DNA from: CBDFKF01 sp965248765
GTDB taxonomy: Bacteria; Pseudomonadota; Alphaproteobacteria; VGEJ01
Direction of reading: 5' to 3'
Length of the DNA stretch: 64,000 nt
Assembly: GCA_965248765.1 (NCBI GenBank)
Contig: CBDFKF010000004.1
Span: 1,612,001-1,676,000 of the forward strand
Shown: positions 27,237-35,021 of the stretch, in pieces
Layout of the letters: the number at the start of each line of letters is the position of its first letter
Numbering within the stretch: the stretch's first letter is position 1
Notes under the pieces: generated by a model
Seen by the model: only the letters and a program-made list of their open reading frames with translations
Databases searched by the model: none
What the model was told of the DNA's origin: nothing
Position numbers and translations under genes: made by a program

Positions 27237-28031
27237 ATGGTCCGAGTTACAGCACTGAGTATGTCCCTGTTCGCCCTGCTCTCGGGCGCCGCACTGGCTG
27301 ATGAGGTGTCCCGAACGGACGAGACCGCGGCCATCGACGACCCGAAGAGGATGGAGGCCCCCGTTTCCGCGGAGCTAGCGGGCCGCGCGTGGGCCGCCAT
27401 GGAAGAGAGCGATATGGCTGACCTGAACCGTGCCGTTGAGGCGATGGCGGAGATGGATCCGGATGGCGAGATGAGTGCCGAGTCCATGGCGCGCCTAGCG
27501 GAGATTGCGCCGGCCGCTGGTCCTGTCGACGTCAATGCGGCCAAGGCGACAGTGCAGGGCCTCGGCAACGATGCCGTGGCGGTGTTGGCCGCGAACGGTG
27601 CGGACGAACGGGCACGGGTACGCGACTTCGATATCCCTTTGATCGCGCGCTTCGCCCTCGGCCGCTATTGGCGCAGCACGACCGCGGCACAGCGCGAGGC
27701 CTACACGGCGGCGTTCGCCGATGCCATCGTGAGCGCGTACGCACATCGGCTCAGCGACATCGAGCTCGATCGTTTCAGAGTCACCGATGCTGAGCAGTCC
27801 GGCAAGCACGATGTCCTGGTCCACAGCCTCATCACCCGCCCCGGTAAGGAGGCGGTACGCCTGATCTGGCGGGTGCGGGCTCGCGACGACGGCCGCTATC
27901 GCGTCATCGACGTCGTGTTCGAAGGCATTTCAATGGCGCTTACAAAACGCGAGGAGTATGCGGCGATCATTCAGGCGAGCGGTGGTCGTGTCGATGCGCT
28001 CATCGAGAAGATGATCGCCAAGGAGAGCTGA
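27237..28031 (+). CDS. mlaC: MlaC-family phospholipid-binding periplasmic protein
   Basis: 264 residues. The signal peptide MVRVTALSMSLFALLSGAALA precedes an acidic spacer, longer than usual, of about 80 residues. The MlaC/Ttg2D domain follows: DFDIPLIARFALGRYWRSTT, QREAYTAAFADAIVSAYAHRLS, then VRLIWRVRARDDGRYRVIDVVFEGISMALTKREEYAAII. MlaC carries phospholipids between the outer-membrane MlaA and the inner-membrane MlaFEDB complex. No other mla gene lies nearby, so this may be an orphan or paralogous copy. It ends just before the 17-18-bp target duplication of the IS1202-type element. Confidence 0.85.
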   Translation: MVRVTALSMSLFALLSGAALADEVSRTDETAAIDDPKRMEAPVSAELAGRAWAAMEESDMADLNRAVEAMAEMDPDGEMSAESMARLAEIAPAAGPVDVNAAKATVQGLGNDAVAVLAANGADERARVRDFDIPLIARFALGRYWRSTTAAQREAYTAAFADAIVSAYAHRLSDIELDRFRVTDAEQSGKHDVLVHSLITRPGKEAVRLIWRVRARDDGRYRVIDVVFEGISMALTKREEYAAIIQASGGRVDALIEKMIAKES

Positions 28032-28054
28032 GTCGGGCAGGCCCTCGCGCAAAC

Positions 28055-28072
28055 GTGAGGTGCCCGGATAAT
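28055..28072 (+). repeat. Target-site duplication, left copy
   Basis: GTGAGGTGCCCGGATAAT occurs here and again at 29469-29486, exactly flanking the IS1202-type element. Whether it is 17 or 18 bp depends on whether the final T belongs to the element, whose termini begin TGTC. Long duplications of this size are a hallmark of part of the IS1202 group. Confidence 0.8.
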
Positions 28073-29468
28073 GTCGAGAACAAACTGAATTGACCGGTTT
28101 ATGTACCATATGAATTGACCGCTTCAGTTGTGGTTGTTGGGCCAGTGGATAAGGGGTCGGGCGCGGAGCGGCCGTCCCCTTATCCACTGGCCGGTCGCGT
28201 CGAAGCGGATCACGCGGCCTGTCTGTGGCTTGTGTTGATGGGCGATCCGTCGGCCTGGTATCGGGCCAGGCAGCGCGGCCCATGGAAGACGGCGAGGGTG
28301 CGGTCGGGGTATTCGTGGACCCGGACCCTTGCCTTGACGTAGTGGCGGCGATGGCGGTCGGGCGGGATCGCCAGCACCAGGCGTTTGTAGCGCACGGTGT
28401 TGTCGTTGGAGACGGTGCGCTCCTGCTGCACGCAGAGGATGTCGTCGAGGGTACCGGCGAAGGGCACGAAGGCGGTGCCCTCGGCTTCCGGCGGCACCGC
28501 GAAGCGGGCGTTGTGGCCTGGCAGGTAGAGCTCCTTGAGGAAGCGGTTGGCCTGGGCCATGTCGGTGATGCCGGCGAGCCTGAGCTCCTGGGGCAGGCGC
28601 TTCTGCAGGGTGGCGAACATGCGTTCCGAGCGCCCCCTTGCCTCGGGCGAGTAGGCCGGGATCAGCTCGATGCCGAGCTGGGCCAGGGCGCGGCCGAACT
28701 GGGTCGGATTGTCCTTGTCGACCGTGCCGCCGGCCTCAGGGGTGTGCCAGTAGTGGCCGGCGCGGTCGGCATAGAGCGAGCAGAACAGCCCCTTGGCCCG
28801 GATCGCCTCGGACACCCCCTGAAAGCTCGACATCGTGCCCTCTTCGGCGACGAAGAAGGCCGAGTAGATCTCACTGGTGGTGTCGTCCATGGTGACGATC
28901 AGGTCCCACCACTGATCGGGGACCCACGCGTGGCTTGAGCCGTCTTGATGCAGCATCATGCCGGGCAGCGCGCGGCGCGGCCGCTTGCGCCGGTGCGCCC
29001 CGCGCCTGGGCGCCGCCCGTCTTCGCCCATGGGCCTGCAAGCTCAGCCGCACCCAGTTGTAGCTGCGCTTGAAGGCATAGTCCGCGACCAGCTTCTCGTG
29101 GAAGTGCTTGGCGGTGAAGTCCCAGTAGCGGGTGTCGAACAGCGCCAACAGCGCCGTCACCTCGTTGACCGCCGCGCGCCGCGCCGAGACCCGGCCCAGA
29201 CGGCGATCGTAGAGCCCTTCCGCGCCGTCCGCCTCATAGCGGTCGCGCCAGCGCCGGAAGGTGCGCTCTGAAACGCCGAGAACCTCCGCCGCCTCGGCTT
29301 GGCTCAAGCAACCCCGATGGGTGCGGCCGTAAACCTCCTCGAACTTCATCAATCTCAGTCCCTGCAACTGCTCTGTCCGGCGCATCCAAACCCTCCATAG
29401 CCTGGAGAGCTTCTAAATCCGGACAGATCGTCTGGTACATAAACCGGACATATCGTGTGTTAGTGACA
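28072..29468. mobile_element. IS1202/ISNCY-type insertion sequence, intact
   Basis: The left end (TGTCGAGAACAAACTGAATT) and the complement of the right end (TGTCACTAACACACGATATG) are imperfect inverted repeats that converge into a perfect 15-bp core, CCGGTTTATGTACCA. The element is about 1.4 kb, carries one intact transposase gene, and is flanked by a 17-18-bp direct duplication. It lies between mlaC and a small secreted-protein gene and interrupts neither. Confidence 0.85.
28210..29385 (-). CDS. ISNCY/IS1202-family transposase
   Basis: 391 residues. The N-terminus has a helix-turn-helix, GCLSQAEAAEVLGVSERTFR, followed by RWRDRYEADGAEGLYDRR. The DDE integrase core reads MMLHQDGSSHAW (first Asp), VTMDDTTSEIYSAFFVAEEG and SPEARGRSERMFATLQKRLP (Glu). 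The C-terminal part (VSNDNTVRYKRLVLAIPPD) resembles the ISNCY group. The frame is uninterrupted from start to stop, in contrast to the IS1182 transposase at 8522-9913, so this element may be active. The mobile element has complete ends and a clear target duplication, indicating relatively recent insertion. Confidence 0.88.
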   Translation of the reverse strand: MRRTEQLQGLRLMKFEEVYGRTHRGCLSQAEAAEVLGVSERTFRRWRDRYEADGAEGLYDRRLGRVSARRAAVNEVTALLALFDTRYWDFTAKHFHEKLVADYAFKRSYNWVRLSLQAHGRRRAAPRRGAHRRKRPRRALPGMMLHQDGSSHAWVPDQWWDLIVTMDDTTSEIYSAFFVAEEGTMSSFQGVSEAIRAKGLFCSLYADRAGHYWHTPEAGGTVDKDNPTQFGRALAQLGIELIPAYSPEARGRSERMFATLQKRLPQELRLAGITDMAQANRFLKELYLPGHNARFAVPPEAEGTAFVPFAGTLDDILCVQQERTVSNDNTVRYKRLVLAIPPDRHRRHYVKARVRVHEYPDRTLAVFHGPRCLARYQADGSPINTSHRQAA

Positions 29469-29486
29469 GTGAGGTGCCCGGATAAT
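29469..29486 (+). repeat. Target-site duplication, right copy
   Basis: Second, identical copy of the 18-mer at 28055-28072, immediately beyond the right terminus of the IS1202-type element. Perfect identity of both copies suggests a recent insertion. Confidence 0.8.
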
Positions 29487-29545
29487 TGCTAACAACCAGC
29501 GGCCGTGCTAGCGTTCGGCGTCAGCCGGCAAACCGAGAGGTGATC

Positions 29546-29701
29546 ATGCGCGAGCTTGTTCTTCCCGTTGTCGCGCTTGTGGTACTCGCGTTCTCCGGGT
29601 CCGCGATCGCGTGCCCGTACATGAAGGAAACGACGGCTCAGATCCCGCTGGAGACAGTGTCCAACGAGAAGCCGTTGCAGACGCCGAAGCCGCAAAGCTG
29701 A
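29546..29701 (+). CDS. Small secreted protein, 51 residues
   Basis: From ATG 29546, eight bases after GAGAGG, a signal peptide (MRELVLPVVALVVLAFSGSA) with likely cleavage before IACPYMKE leaves a short polar tail rich in T, P and K. I do not recognise a family with a known role. Short alphaproteobacterial exported peptides with a CPYM motif after the signal are familiar to me, but none has a function. A lone Cys remains after cleavage. The gene lies just past the IS right end and before a hairpin terminator. An upstream in-frame start at 29486 would fall at the target duplication and is disfavoured. Confidence 0.6.
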   Translation: MRELVLPVVALVVLAFSGSAIACPYMKETTAQIPLETVSNEKPLQTPKPQS

Positions 29702-29737
29702 GGATTACGGGTACCGGCCCGTCGGGTCGGGACGGAT

Positions 29738-31321
29738 GTGGGCCGCGCGGCCAACGGTGGCGCGGCCCTTTCCATTGAGCGGTGCCGCCGCGGTAGCGGG
29801 GCTGATACTGACGCTCTGGGCGCTGCCGGCGGCTCCGCAATCGGTCTGATCGGCTATGGCGAGCGACTCTGGTTCTCGAACAGCGTCCTCTTTACTAACT
29901 ACAACTCGGCCGATGTCTACTCCTACGATCCGGCGACCGGTGGGGTCCGCTACGAGGCTCACCTGTTCACCCAGGCCGTCGGCGATCCAGCGGTCCTGAA
30001 CGGCCTGCTGTATTGGCCCTTTGAGGATCCGCGCTCTTCGACCGGCCGGGCCGAGTTCATGGTCACCGACGGCGTCCGCTGGAACTGGCTATTGATCCCA
30101 CATTGGCAGGCCTTTCATCTGCACGCGCTGCACGAAGACAATGGCACGTTTGTCGCGGCGACCTCAGCCTGGCGCGGCGTGCTGCACCGCTCGCACGATG
30201 GAGGGAGCACGTGGGAGACGATCTACGAGCACCCTTCCCCGTCCCGACAGGTAAGCCGCTTCACCAGCCTTGCGGCGTTCAAGGGTGATATCTATGCCGG
30301 TCTCACCGCCTGGCGCGAGGCGGGCATCAAGCTCTATCGCGTGAGTCTCGCAGGACTCGAAACGGTGCCCGGCTGGCCCGAAGGGCGCTCCGTCACCGCG
30401 CTCACCCCTTTCGGCGGCTGGCTGTACGCGCTCAACGGCAGCGCAAACGAGCTTGCGCTGTGGCGCACCGATGGCACGCGTGCCGAGCGCATCACGGCCC
30501 TCGACGGCCAGCGGGTGCGCGCCCTGGCCGCCGACGAAAGGCTGTGGGCCGTCGCGATCCGCCCGGGAGGCGGCGACCTGTGGGCCAGTGACGATGGCCT
30601 CGCCTGGAGGCGCGTCCAGTCTTTCGAGGGCGCGGAGCCCGCTGACATCGCTGCCTATGGCGGGCGTATTTATGTCGGCATGATCGAGGACGGTGGGGGG
30701 AGCCTCTGGAGGCCCTCCCCGCCGGCGCCGGTCGAGCCGGTGGCGAACGCGCCCGAGCAGCTTCCTGCGACGGCCTCGGATGAGGACGCGGCGCAAAACG
30801 GCCTCTCCGATCTGGCCGATCTCCTGGCCGATGCAGGCGCTTATAAATGGCATGCGGGGGGATTGCGAGAGCGGATTCGAACGGTGGGCATGAGCAGCGA
30901 CCCCACGGTCGGAGCGGCGCTTACCATGCACCTCGATGCGCCGGCACCGGATGACCTAATGCCGCTGTTCGGTGGCGCGGTGACCGTGCCGGCGGCTGTG
31001 GTGGCACGCTGGTACGTGTTGTGGGGGCTCGCCTTTAACGGCCACGGCCAGGTGTCCCCCGAGTTGATTTCGGTACCCTGGGGCGCCGAGACCAATCGGT
31101 CCGAGAAGTATCTTGAGCCGGCCCCGATGGCGATGTGGGCCGCGGCCCGCATCGGGCGGCGTGATGATGCGTTGATCGCCGCCTTGATCGAAGGCCTCGG
31201 TCGCCCCGGCGAGCCGAACTGGCTCGACGGTGATCGCATAGGCGCGCTGACGGCGCTCACGGGTCAGCGCTTCGGCTACGACCTCGGGCGCTGGCGTGAT
31301 TGGTGGGCGGCAACCCGCTAG
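29738..31321 (+). CDS. Secreted beta-propeller-like protein, start uncertain
   Basis: The body (from about 29850) has blade-like repeats: ERLWFSNSVLFTNYNSADVYSY, LHRSHDGGSTWETIYE (an Asp-box), KGDIYAGLTAW, GGWLYALNGS, DERLWAVAIRPGGGDLWASD and GGRIYVGMIEDGGGSLW. A helical C-terminal domain of about 200 residues ends in RWRDWWAATR. The frame from GTG 29738 lacks a signal peptide, but the frame from ATG 29736 (or TTG 29774) reads LSGAAAVAGLILTLWALPAA, a good one, and ends at a TGA near 29850. A one-base error there would join them. Function unknown; Asp-box propellers include sialidase-like and photosystem-assembly folds. Its stop overlaps the convergent cyclase gene by 4 bp. Confidence 0.6.
   Translation: MGRAANGGAALSIERCRRGSGADTDALGAAGGSAIGLIGYGERLWFSNSVLFTNYNSADVYSYDPATGGVRYEAHLFTQAVGDPAVLNGLLYWPFEDPRSSTGRAEFMVTDGVRWNWLLIPHWQAFHLHALHEDNGTFVAATSAWRGVLHRSHDGGSTWETIYEHPSPSRQVSRFTSLAAFKGDIYAGLTAWREAGIKLYRVSLAGLETVPGWPEGRSVTALTPFGGWLYALNGSANELALWRTDGTRAERITALDGQRVRALAADERLWAVAIRPGGGDLWASDDGLAWRRVQSFEGAEPADIAAYGGRIYVGMIEDGGGSLWRPSPPAPVEPVANAPEQLPATASDEDAAQNGLSDLADLLADAGAYKWHAGGLRERIRTVGMSSDPTVGAALTMHLDAPAPDDLMPLFGGAVTVPAAVVARWYVLWGLAFNGHGQVSPELISVPWGAETNRSEKYLEPAPMAMWAAARIGRRDDALIAALIEGLGRPGEPNWLDGDRIGALTALTGQRFGYDLGRWRDWWAATR
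29740..29773 (+). terminator. Hairpin after the small secreted-protein gene
   Basis: GGGCCGCGC at 29740-29748 pairs with GCGCGGCCC at 29760-29768 and is followed by TTTCC. It lies 38 bp past the stop of the 51-residue secreted-protein gene. The T run is short, and the hairpin overlaps the possible starts of the propeller gene, so it may instead affect that gene's translation. Confidence 0.4.
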
Positions 31322-33087
31322 TCTGGGATCCCGGCCGCGCGCAGCCCGCTAAGAAACCCCGCCTGAACCGTCGCGTCCTTGAACGGTACGACCCGTCCGG
31401 CCCAATCGAGGCTCAGCGACGAGACGATGCGCTGACAGTCGGCCGCAGCCGCGGCCGCTTCCTCAGTCCGACCCAACTGACCATAGCTCGCCGCCAGGCA
31501 CAGATTGGCGAACAGGAAGTTCGGGTTGCTGACCGTCGCCTTGCGGCACGCGTTCACCGCATCCTCGTAGTGTCCCAGTGAGAAGCAGGCATTGCCGAGC
31601 GCCCACAGGTACCAAAATGGCGCCGCCGGATTGAGCCGCATCGCCTTGGCGACGGTGCGCACGCTCTCCTCCGTCTTGCCGGCAAAACCGAGCGCAATAG
31701 CGCGGTACATGTGGCCATCGGCATGGTTGGGGTCGAGGACGAGGCCCTTTTCGACCTCGCCGATCGCCTCGTCATGGTCCTTACGCCACACGTTTATGAA
31801 CCCGAGGACAATGTGCGCTTGCGCGAGGTCGGCATCTACCTCGACCGCCCGCTGGGCGTAGCCGAAGGCACGGTCGAGCGCCTCGTCCAGAGAATCAGCC
31901 CAACCGTGGTTGCGGGCTTGGACGTGGACCCGAGCAAGCTCCGCATAGGGAGCGGCATAATCGGGGTCTAGCTCGATCGCGCGCTCGTACATCTGCCGCG
32001 CCTCGTCATTGGCCTCCTTGGTGAAGCGCAGGTAGGAGTGCTTGCCTCGCAAGAGAGACTCGTAGGCCTCCAGGTTCTCGGTCCCCTTGTCGTGGAGATG
32101 CTGCTCTTCGCCTTCGGTGAGCTTCACCTCGAGGGCACTGACGATCCGACGCGTCACCTCGTCCTGGACTGCGAACACGTCTTTGAGATCGCGATCGTAA
32201 CGCTCGGCCCATAAATGACCGCCCGTCTGGGCATCGATGAGCTGCGCGGTGATGCGCACACGCTCGCCAGCGCGCCGCACACTGCCCTCGACGATGTAGC
32301 GAACCCCGAGTTCGCTGCCCACCGCTTTGACGTCCGGTGATTTGCCCTTGTAGACGAAGGTCGAGTTGCGGGCGATGACGAGCAGTCCGGAGACCTTCGA
32401 GAGATCGGTGATGATGTCCTCTGAGATGCCGTCCGAGAAATATTCCTGGTCGGTATCTCCGCTCATGTTTTGAAACGGCAGCACGGCGATCGACGGCCGA
32501 TCGGGAAGAGCGGGCGGCGCGTCGGCCACGCTTCGCGCGGCGGTCGGCACACCTTTGCTGCCGGCGACCGGTACACGATAGACATGGACGACTCGTGCGA
32601 TGTTCTTGACCGAGTGCTCGCCGAGATCTTCGAAGTCGATCTCCATTCGATCGCGGACATGGTCGAAGACGGTCCCCGAGATCGTCACTCCGCCGGGCTC
32701 GGCCAGCGCCTCGAGACGCGCCGCCACGTTGACGCCATCGCCAAAAACGCTCTTCCCGTCCGACATCACATCGCCAAGGTTGATTCCGATGCGAAAGATC
32801 ATGCGCCGATCGGGCGGCAGCGCCCCGTTGCGCTGCTTTAGTGTCTTCTGGATTTCGACGCCGCAGCGGACGGCCTCAACGGCGCTGGCAAACTCCGCCA
32901 GCACGCTGTCGCCCGCCATATCTACGACACGCCCATCGTGGCGGACGATTAGCGAGTCGATCTCCGTGCGGTATGTGTTGAGGGTCTTGAGGGTCGCTTC
33001 TTCATCGTCGCCCATGAGCCGGCTGTAGCCGGCGACATCCGCGTAGAGAATGGCGGCGAGCTTGCGCTTTACCTCGGGTGAATCCAT
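31318..33087 (-). CDS. Class III adenylate/guanylate cyclase with FlgO-like and TPR domains
   Basis: 589 residues. The N-terminal cyclase domain (1-165) begins KRKLAAILYADVAGYSRLMG, with the first metal Asp, and continues VVDMAGDSVLAEFASAVEAV (second Asp) and GDGVNVAARLEALAEPGG. A proline-rich linker leads to the middle domain, PSIAVLPFQNMSGDTDQEYF, with VRYIVEGSVRRAGERVRITAQLID, related to FlgO/TolB-like modules. C-terminal TPRs include DPDYAAPYAELARVHVQA. Soluble, with no membrane segment. It may make a cyclic nucleotide in response to an unknown ligand; this three-part layout is common in Rhizobiales and Rhodospirillales. The catalytic residues appear intact. Confidence 0.88.
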   Translation of the reverse strand: MDSPEVKRKLAAILYADVAGYSRLMGDDEEATLKTLNTYRTEIDSLIVRHDGRVVDMAGDSVLAEFASAVEAVRCGVEIQKTLKQRNGALPPDRRMIFRIGINLGDVMSDGKSVFGDGVNVAARLEALAEPGGVTISGTVFDHVRDRMEIDFEDLGEHSVKNIARVVHVYRVPVAGSKGVPTAARSVADAPPALPDRPSIAVLPFQNMSGDTDQEYFSDGISEDIITDLSKVSGLLVIARNSTFVYKGKSPDVKAVGSELGVRYIVEGSVRRAGERVRITAQLIDAQTGGHLWAERYDRDLKDVFAVQDEVTRRIVSALEVKLTEGEEQHLHDKGTENLEAYESLLRGKHSYLRFTKEANDEARQMYERAIELDPDYAAPYAELARVHVQARNHGWADSLDEALDRAFGYAQRAVEVDADLAQAHIVLGFINVWRKDHDEAIGEVEKGLVLDPNHADGHMYRAIALGFAGKTEESVRTVAKAMRLNPAAPFWYLWALGNACFSLGHYEDAVNACRKATVSNPNFLFANLCLAASYGQLGRTEEAAAAAADCQRIVSSLSLDWAGRVVPFKDATVQAGFLSGLRAAGIPD

Positions 33088-33228
33088 GGCGCCCTCCGTG
33101 GGCCCCGATTCGACCCCCGGTACGGACCGAGTCTACGCTCGGCCAAAGGGCAAGTCTATTTGGTGGCGATGACGCGGAGTGGCCAGCTAACCCGACCGCA
33201 GCCGGCATTCTCCGATATCGGCGCTAGA

Positions 33229-33612
33229 TCAGGAACTGGGGACGCTCGTGGCGATGATATCGCGGTGTAGGCGCCACTCGCCGTCCTCTTTCTTCCAGAC
33301 CACTACATACTTACCCCGGTCGGCGGTGGCTCCGCCCTCGGCCAGCATATGATAGGTGCCGACCTCATTTGCCGTATCGCCGAGCACATCGAGTTCGACG
33401 GTCGCGAGCTCAAGTCCCTTGGCGCCGCCACCGATCATCTGGCTGAACCCAGCCTGGATTGCCTCTCGTCCCCGCAGGAAATCGGCGCCCGGTAGCATGA
33501 AACACGCATTCGTGGTGTAGAGCCCGGCACATGCCCCGGCATCGCCCGCCGCCACGGCATCACATAGCTTGACGTTCGCCGCATCGATGGCGGCGCGCAC
33601 ATCTTCTGACAT
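33229..33612 (-). CDS. DUF4440/SnoaL-like small protein
   Basis: 127 residues, full length for a ketosteroid-isomerase-like NTF2 fold: helix VRAAIDAANVKLCDAVAAGD, AGLYTTNACFMLPGADFLRG, then REAIQAGFSQMI, ELDVLGDTANEVGTYHM and KYVVVWKKEDGEWRLHRDII. The WKKxDGxWRLxxD strand is characteristic of DUF4440. Members bind or isomerise small molecules, or act as calcium/calmodulin-kinase-association-like folds; the ligand here is unknown. It is unlinked to neighbours by spacing (141 bp from the cyclase gene) and has no signal peptide. Confidence 0.82.
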   Translation of the reverse strand: MSEDVRAAIDAANVKLCDAVAAGDAGACAGLYTTNACFMLPGADFLRGREAIQAGFSQMIGGGAKGLELATVELDVLGDTANEVGTYHMLAEGGATADRGKYVVVWKKEDGEWRLHRDIIATSVPSS

Positions 33613-33709
33613 CAGGGCCTCCCCTTGGATTGTTTGTTGATCAGCCGAGTATCGCAGCCGCCACTTTGTCTTTCAACCGACGGTACCGCAACGGCGGCAG
33701 GCGGGTGCT

Positions 33710-33907
33710 TCAGTCCTCGTCGGGCTCAGACGCGTATCCGCCTGGAGCGATGAAAGCATCAAGGTCCTTGTCGCGAATCCGCCAGATCTCGCCATGGCGA
33801 TACGCGGCCAACCGCCCACTCTCGATCCAGCGGTAAACGGAGCCGACCGGAACACGCAAGAGGTGCGCGACCTGCTCGGCGGTATGCGTGATGTTCTGTT
33901 GTTCCAT
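33710..33907 (-). CDS. Excisionase/MerR-type helix-turn-helix protein
   Basis: 65 residues from ATG 33907 (MEQQNITHTAEQVAHLLRVP). The stretch VGSVYRWIESGRLAAYRHGE and IWRIRDKDLDAFI is a single winged-helix DNA-binding domain of the excisionase (helix_turn_helix_17) kind. A longer frame from 34042 exists, but the added residues are unlike the family. It is divergent from the Aco-type dehydrogenase operon, with 137 bp between the starts, so it is a candidate local regulator; no binding site is visible to prove that. Confidence 0.7.
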   Translation of the reverse strand: MEQQNITHTAEQVAHLLRVPVGSVYRWIESGRLAAYRHGEIWRIRDKDLDAFIAPGGYASEPDED

Positions 33908-34044
33908 ACCCTGGCCTGTTGCGGGCACAAAAGTAGCGTAAACCCAGGCGTTGCACACCGATCCCATGGCGGCCGCATTTATCGGCGCTTGAGACTGGCG
34001 TATAGTCGGGTCAAGCAGAGCACTGCCGTTCAGGGAGGTCAATC

Positions 34045-35010
34045 GTGCAGCTTACCCGAGACAAACTTCTCAAGGCCTATCGCAGCATGCGCACGATCCG
34101 CGAGTTCGAGGAGCGGGTCCACATCGAGTTTGCGGCGGGCGAAATGCCAGGGTTTGTCCATCTCTACGCGGGCGAGGAGGCCTCGGCGGCGGGCGTTTGC
34201 ATCAACCTCGATGACAACGACACCATCGCCAGTACGCATCGCGGCCACGGCCATTGCATTGCCAAAGGGTGTGATGTGAAGGAGATGATGGCGGAGCTGT
34301 ACGGTCGCTCCGGCGGCACGTGCCACGGCAAGGGCGGCTCGATGCATATTGCCGACCTCACCAAAGGGATGCTGGGGGCGAACGGTATCGTCGGTGGTGG
34401 ACCTCCGTTGATCTGTGGCGCCGCGCTCACCGCGAAGACACTCAAGACCGGCGGCGTCGCCATTGCCTTCGTGGGGGACGGCGGCTCGAACCAGGGCATG
34501 ACGCTCGAGTCCTACAATCTCGCGCGGGTGTGGGAGCTTCCGGCGGTCTTCGTCGTTGAGGACAATCAGTATGCCGAATCAACCGCGAGCAGCTGGGCTG
34601 TAGCGGGTAGCCAAGTAAAGCGAGCGGAGGCCTTCGGCATGCCTGGCTATCAGGTCGATGGCCGTGACTTCTTCGCGGTGCACGAGGCTGCCAACGAGGC
34701 CATCGGCCGTGCCCGACAGGGCGGCGGGCCGAGCCTGATCCACGTCGAACTCGATCGCTACTACAACCACTTCGAAGGCGACGCCGGGACATACCGCGGC
34801 GCCAACGAGGTCGAGGAACTTAGGAACAACAATGACTGTCTCAAGCGCTTCCGCGAGCGGGTCGTCGAGGGGGCGCTCCTCGAGACCAGCCAGCTCGACG
34901 AGATCGACGGTGAGGTCTTGACCTTGATCGACGATGCGGTTGGCGAAGCCCAGTCTTCGCCAAGACCGACGGTCGATCAGGTTCTGACCGACGTCTACGT
35001 CACGTACTGA
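34045..35010 (+). CDS. acoA: Thiamine-diphosphate 2-oxoacid/acetoin dehydrogenase E1 alpha
   Basis: 321 residues, GTG start 34045 behind AGGGAGG. Motifs: MRTIREFEERVHIEFAAGEM, GHGHCIAKG, then GGSMHIADLTKGMLGANGIVGGG, and the ThDP motif GDGGSNQGMTLESYNLARVW followed by NQYAEST. It pairs with the beta subunit at 35022 to decarboxylate a 2-oxo acid or acetoin and to pass the acyl group to lipoamide. Similarity in layout to AcoA rather than PdhA is judged from the alpha-beta-hydrolase E2 partner at 36032. First gene of a five-gene plus-strand run. The symbol is by operon context, and substrate is not proven. Confidence 0.82.
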   Translation: MQLTRDKLLKAYRSMRTIREFEERVHIEFAAGEMPGFVHLYAGEEASAAGVCINLDDNDTIASTHRGHGHCIAKGCDVKEMMAELYGRSGGTCHGKGGSMHIADLTKGMLGANGIVGGGPPLICGAALTAKTLKTGGVAIAFVGDGGSNQGMTLESYNLARVWELPAVFVVEDNQYAESTASSWAVAGSQVKRAEAFGMPGYQVDGRDFFAVHEAANEAIGRARQGGGPSLIHVELDRYYNHFEGDAGTYRGANEVEELRNNNDCLKRFRERVVEGALLETSQLDEIDGEVLTLIDDAVGEAQSSPRPTVDQVLTDVYVTY

Positions 35011-35021
35011 GGAGATCCGTC

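Noticed and set aside
34000..34045. Promoter for the aco operon at TATAGT near 34001
   Set aside because: No acceptable -35 sequence was found at 16-18 bp upstream, so it is left unannotated.
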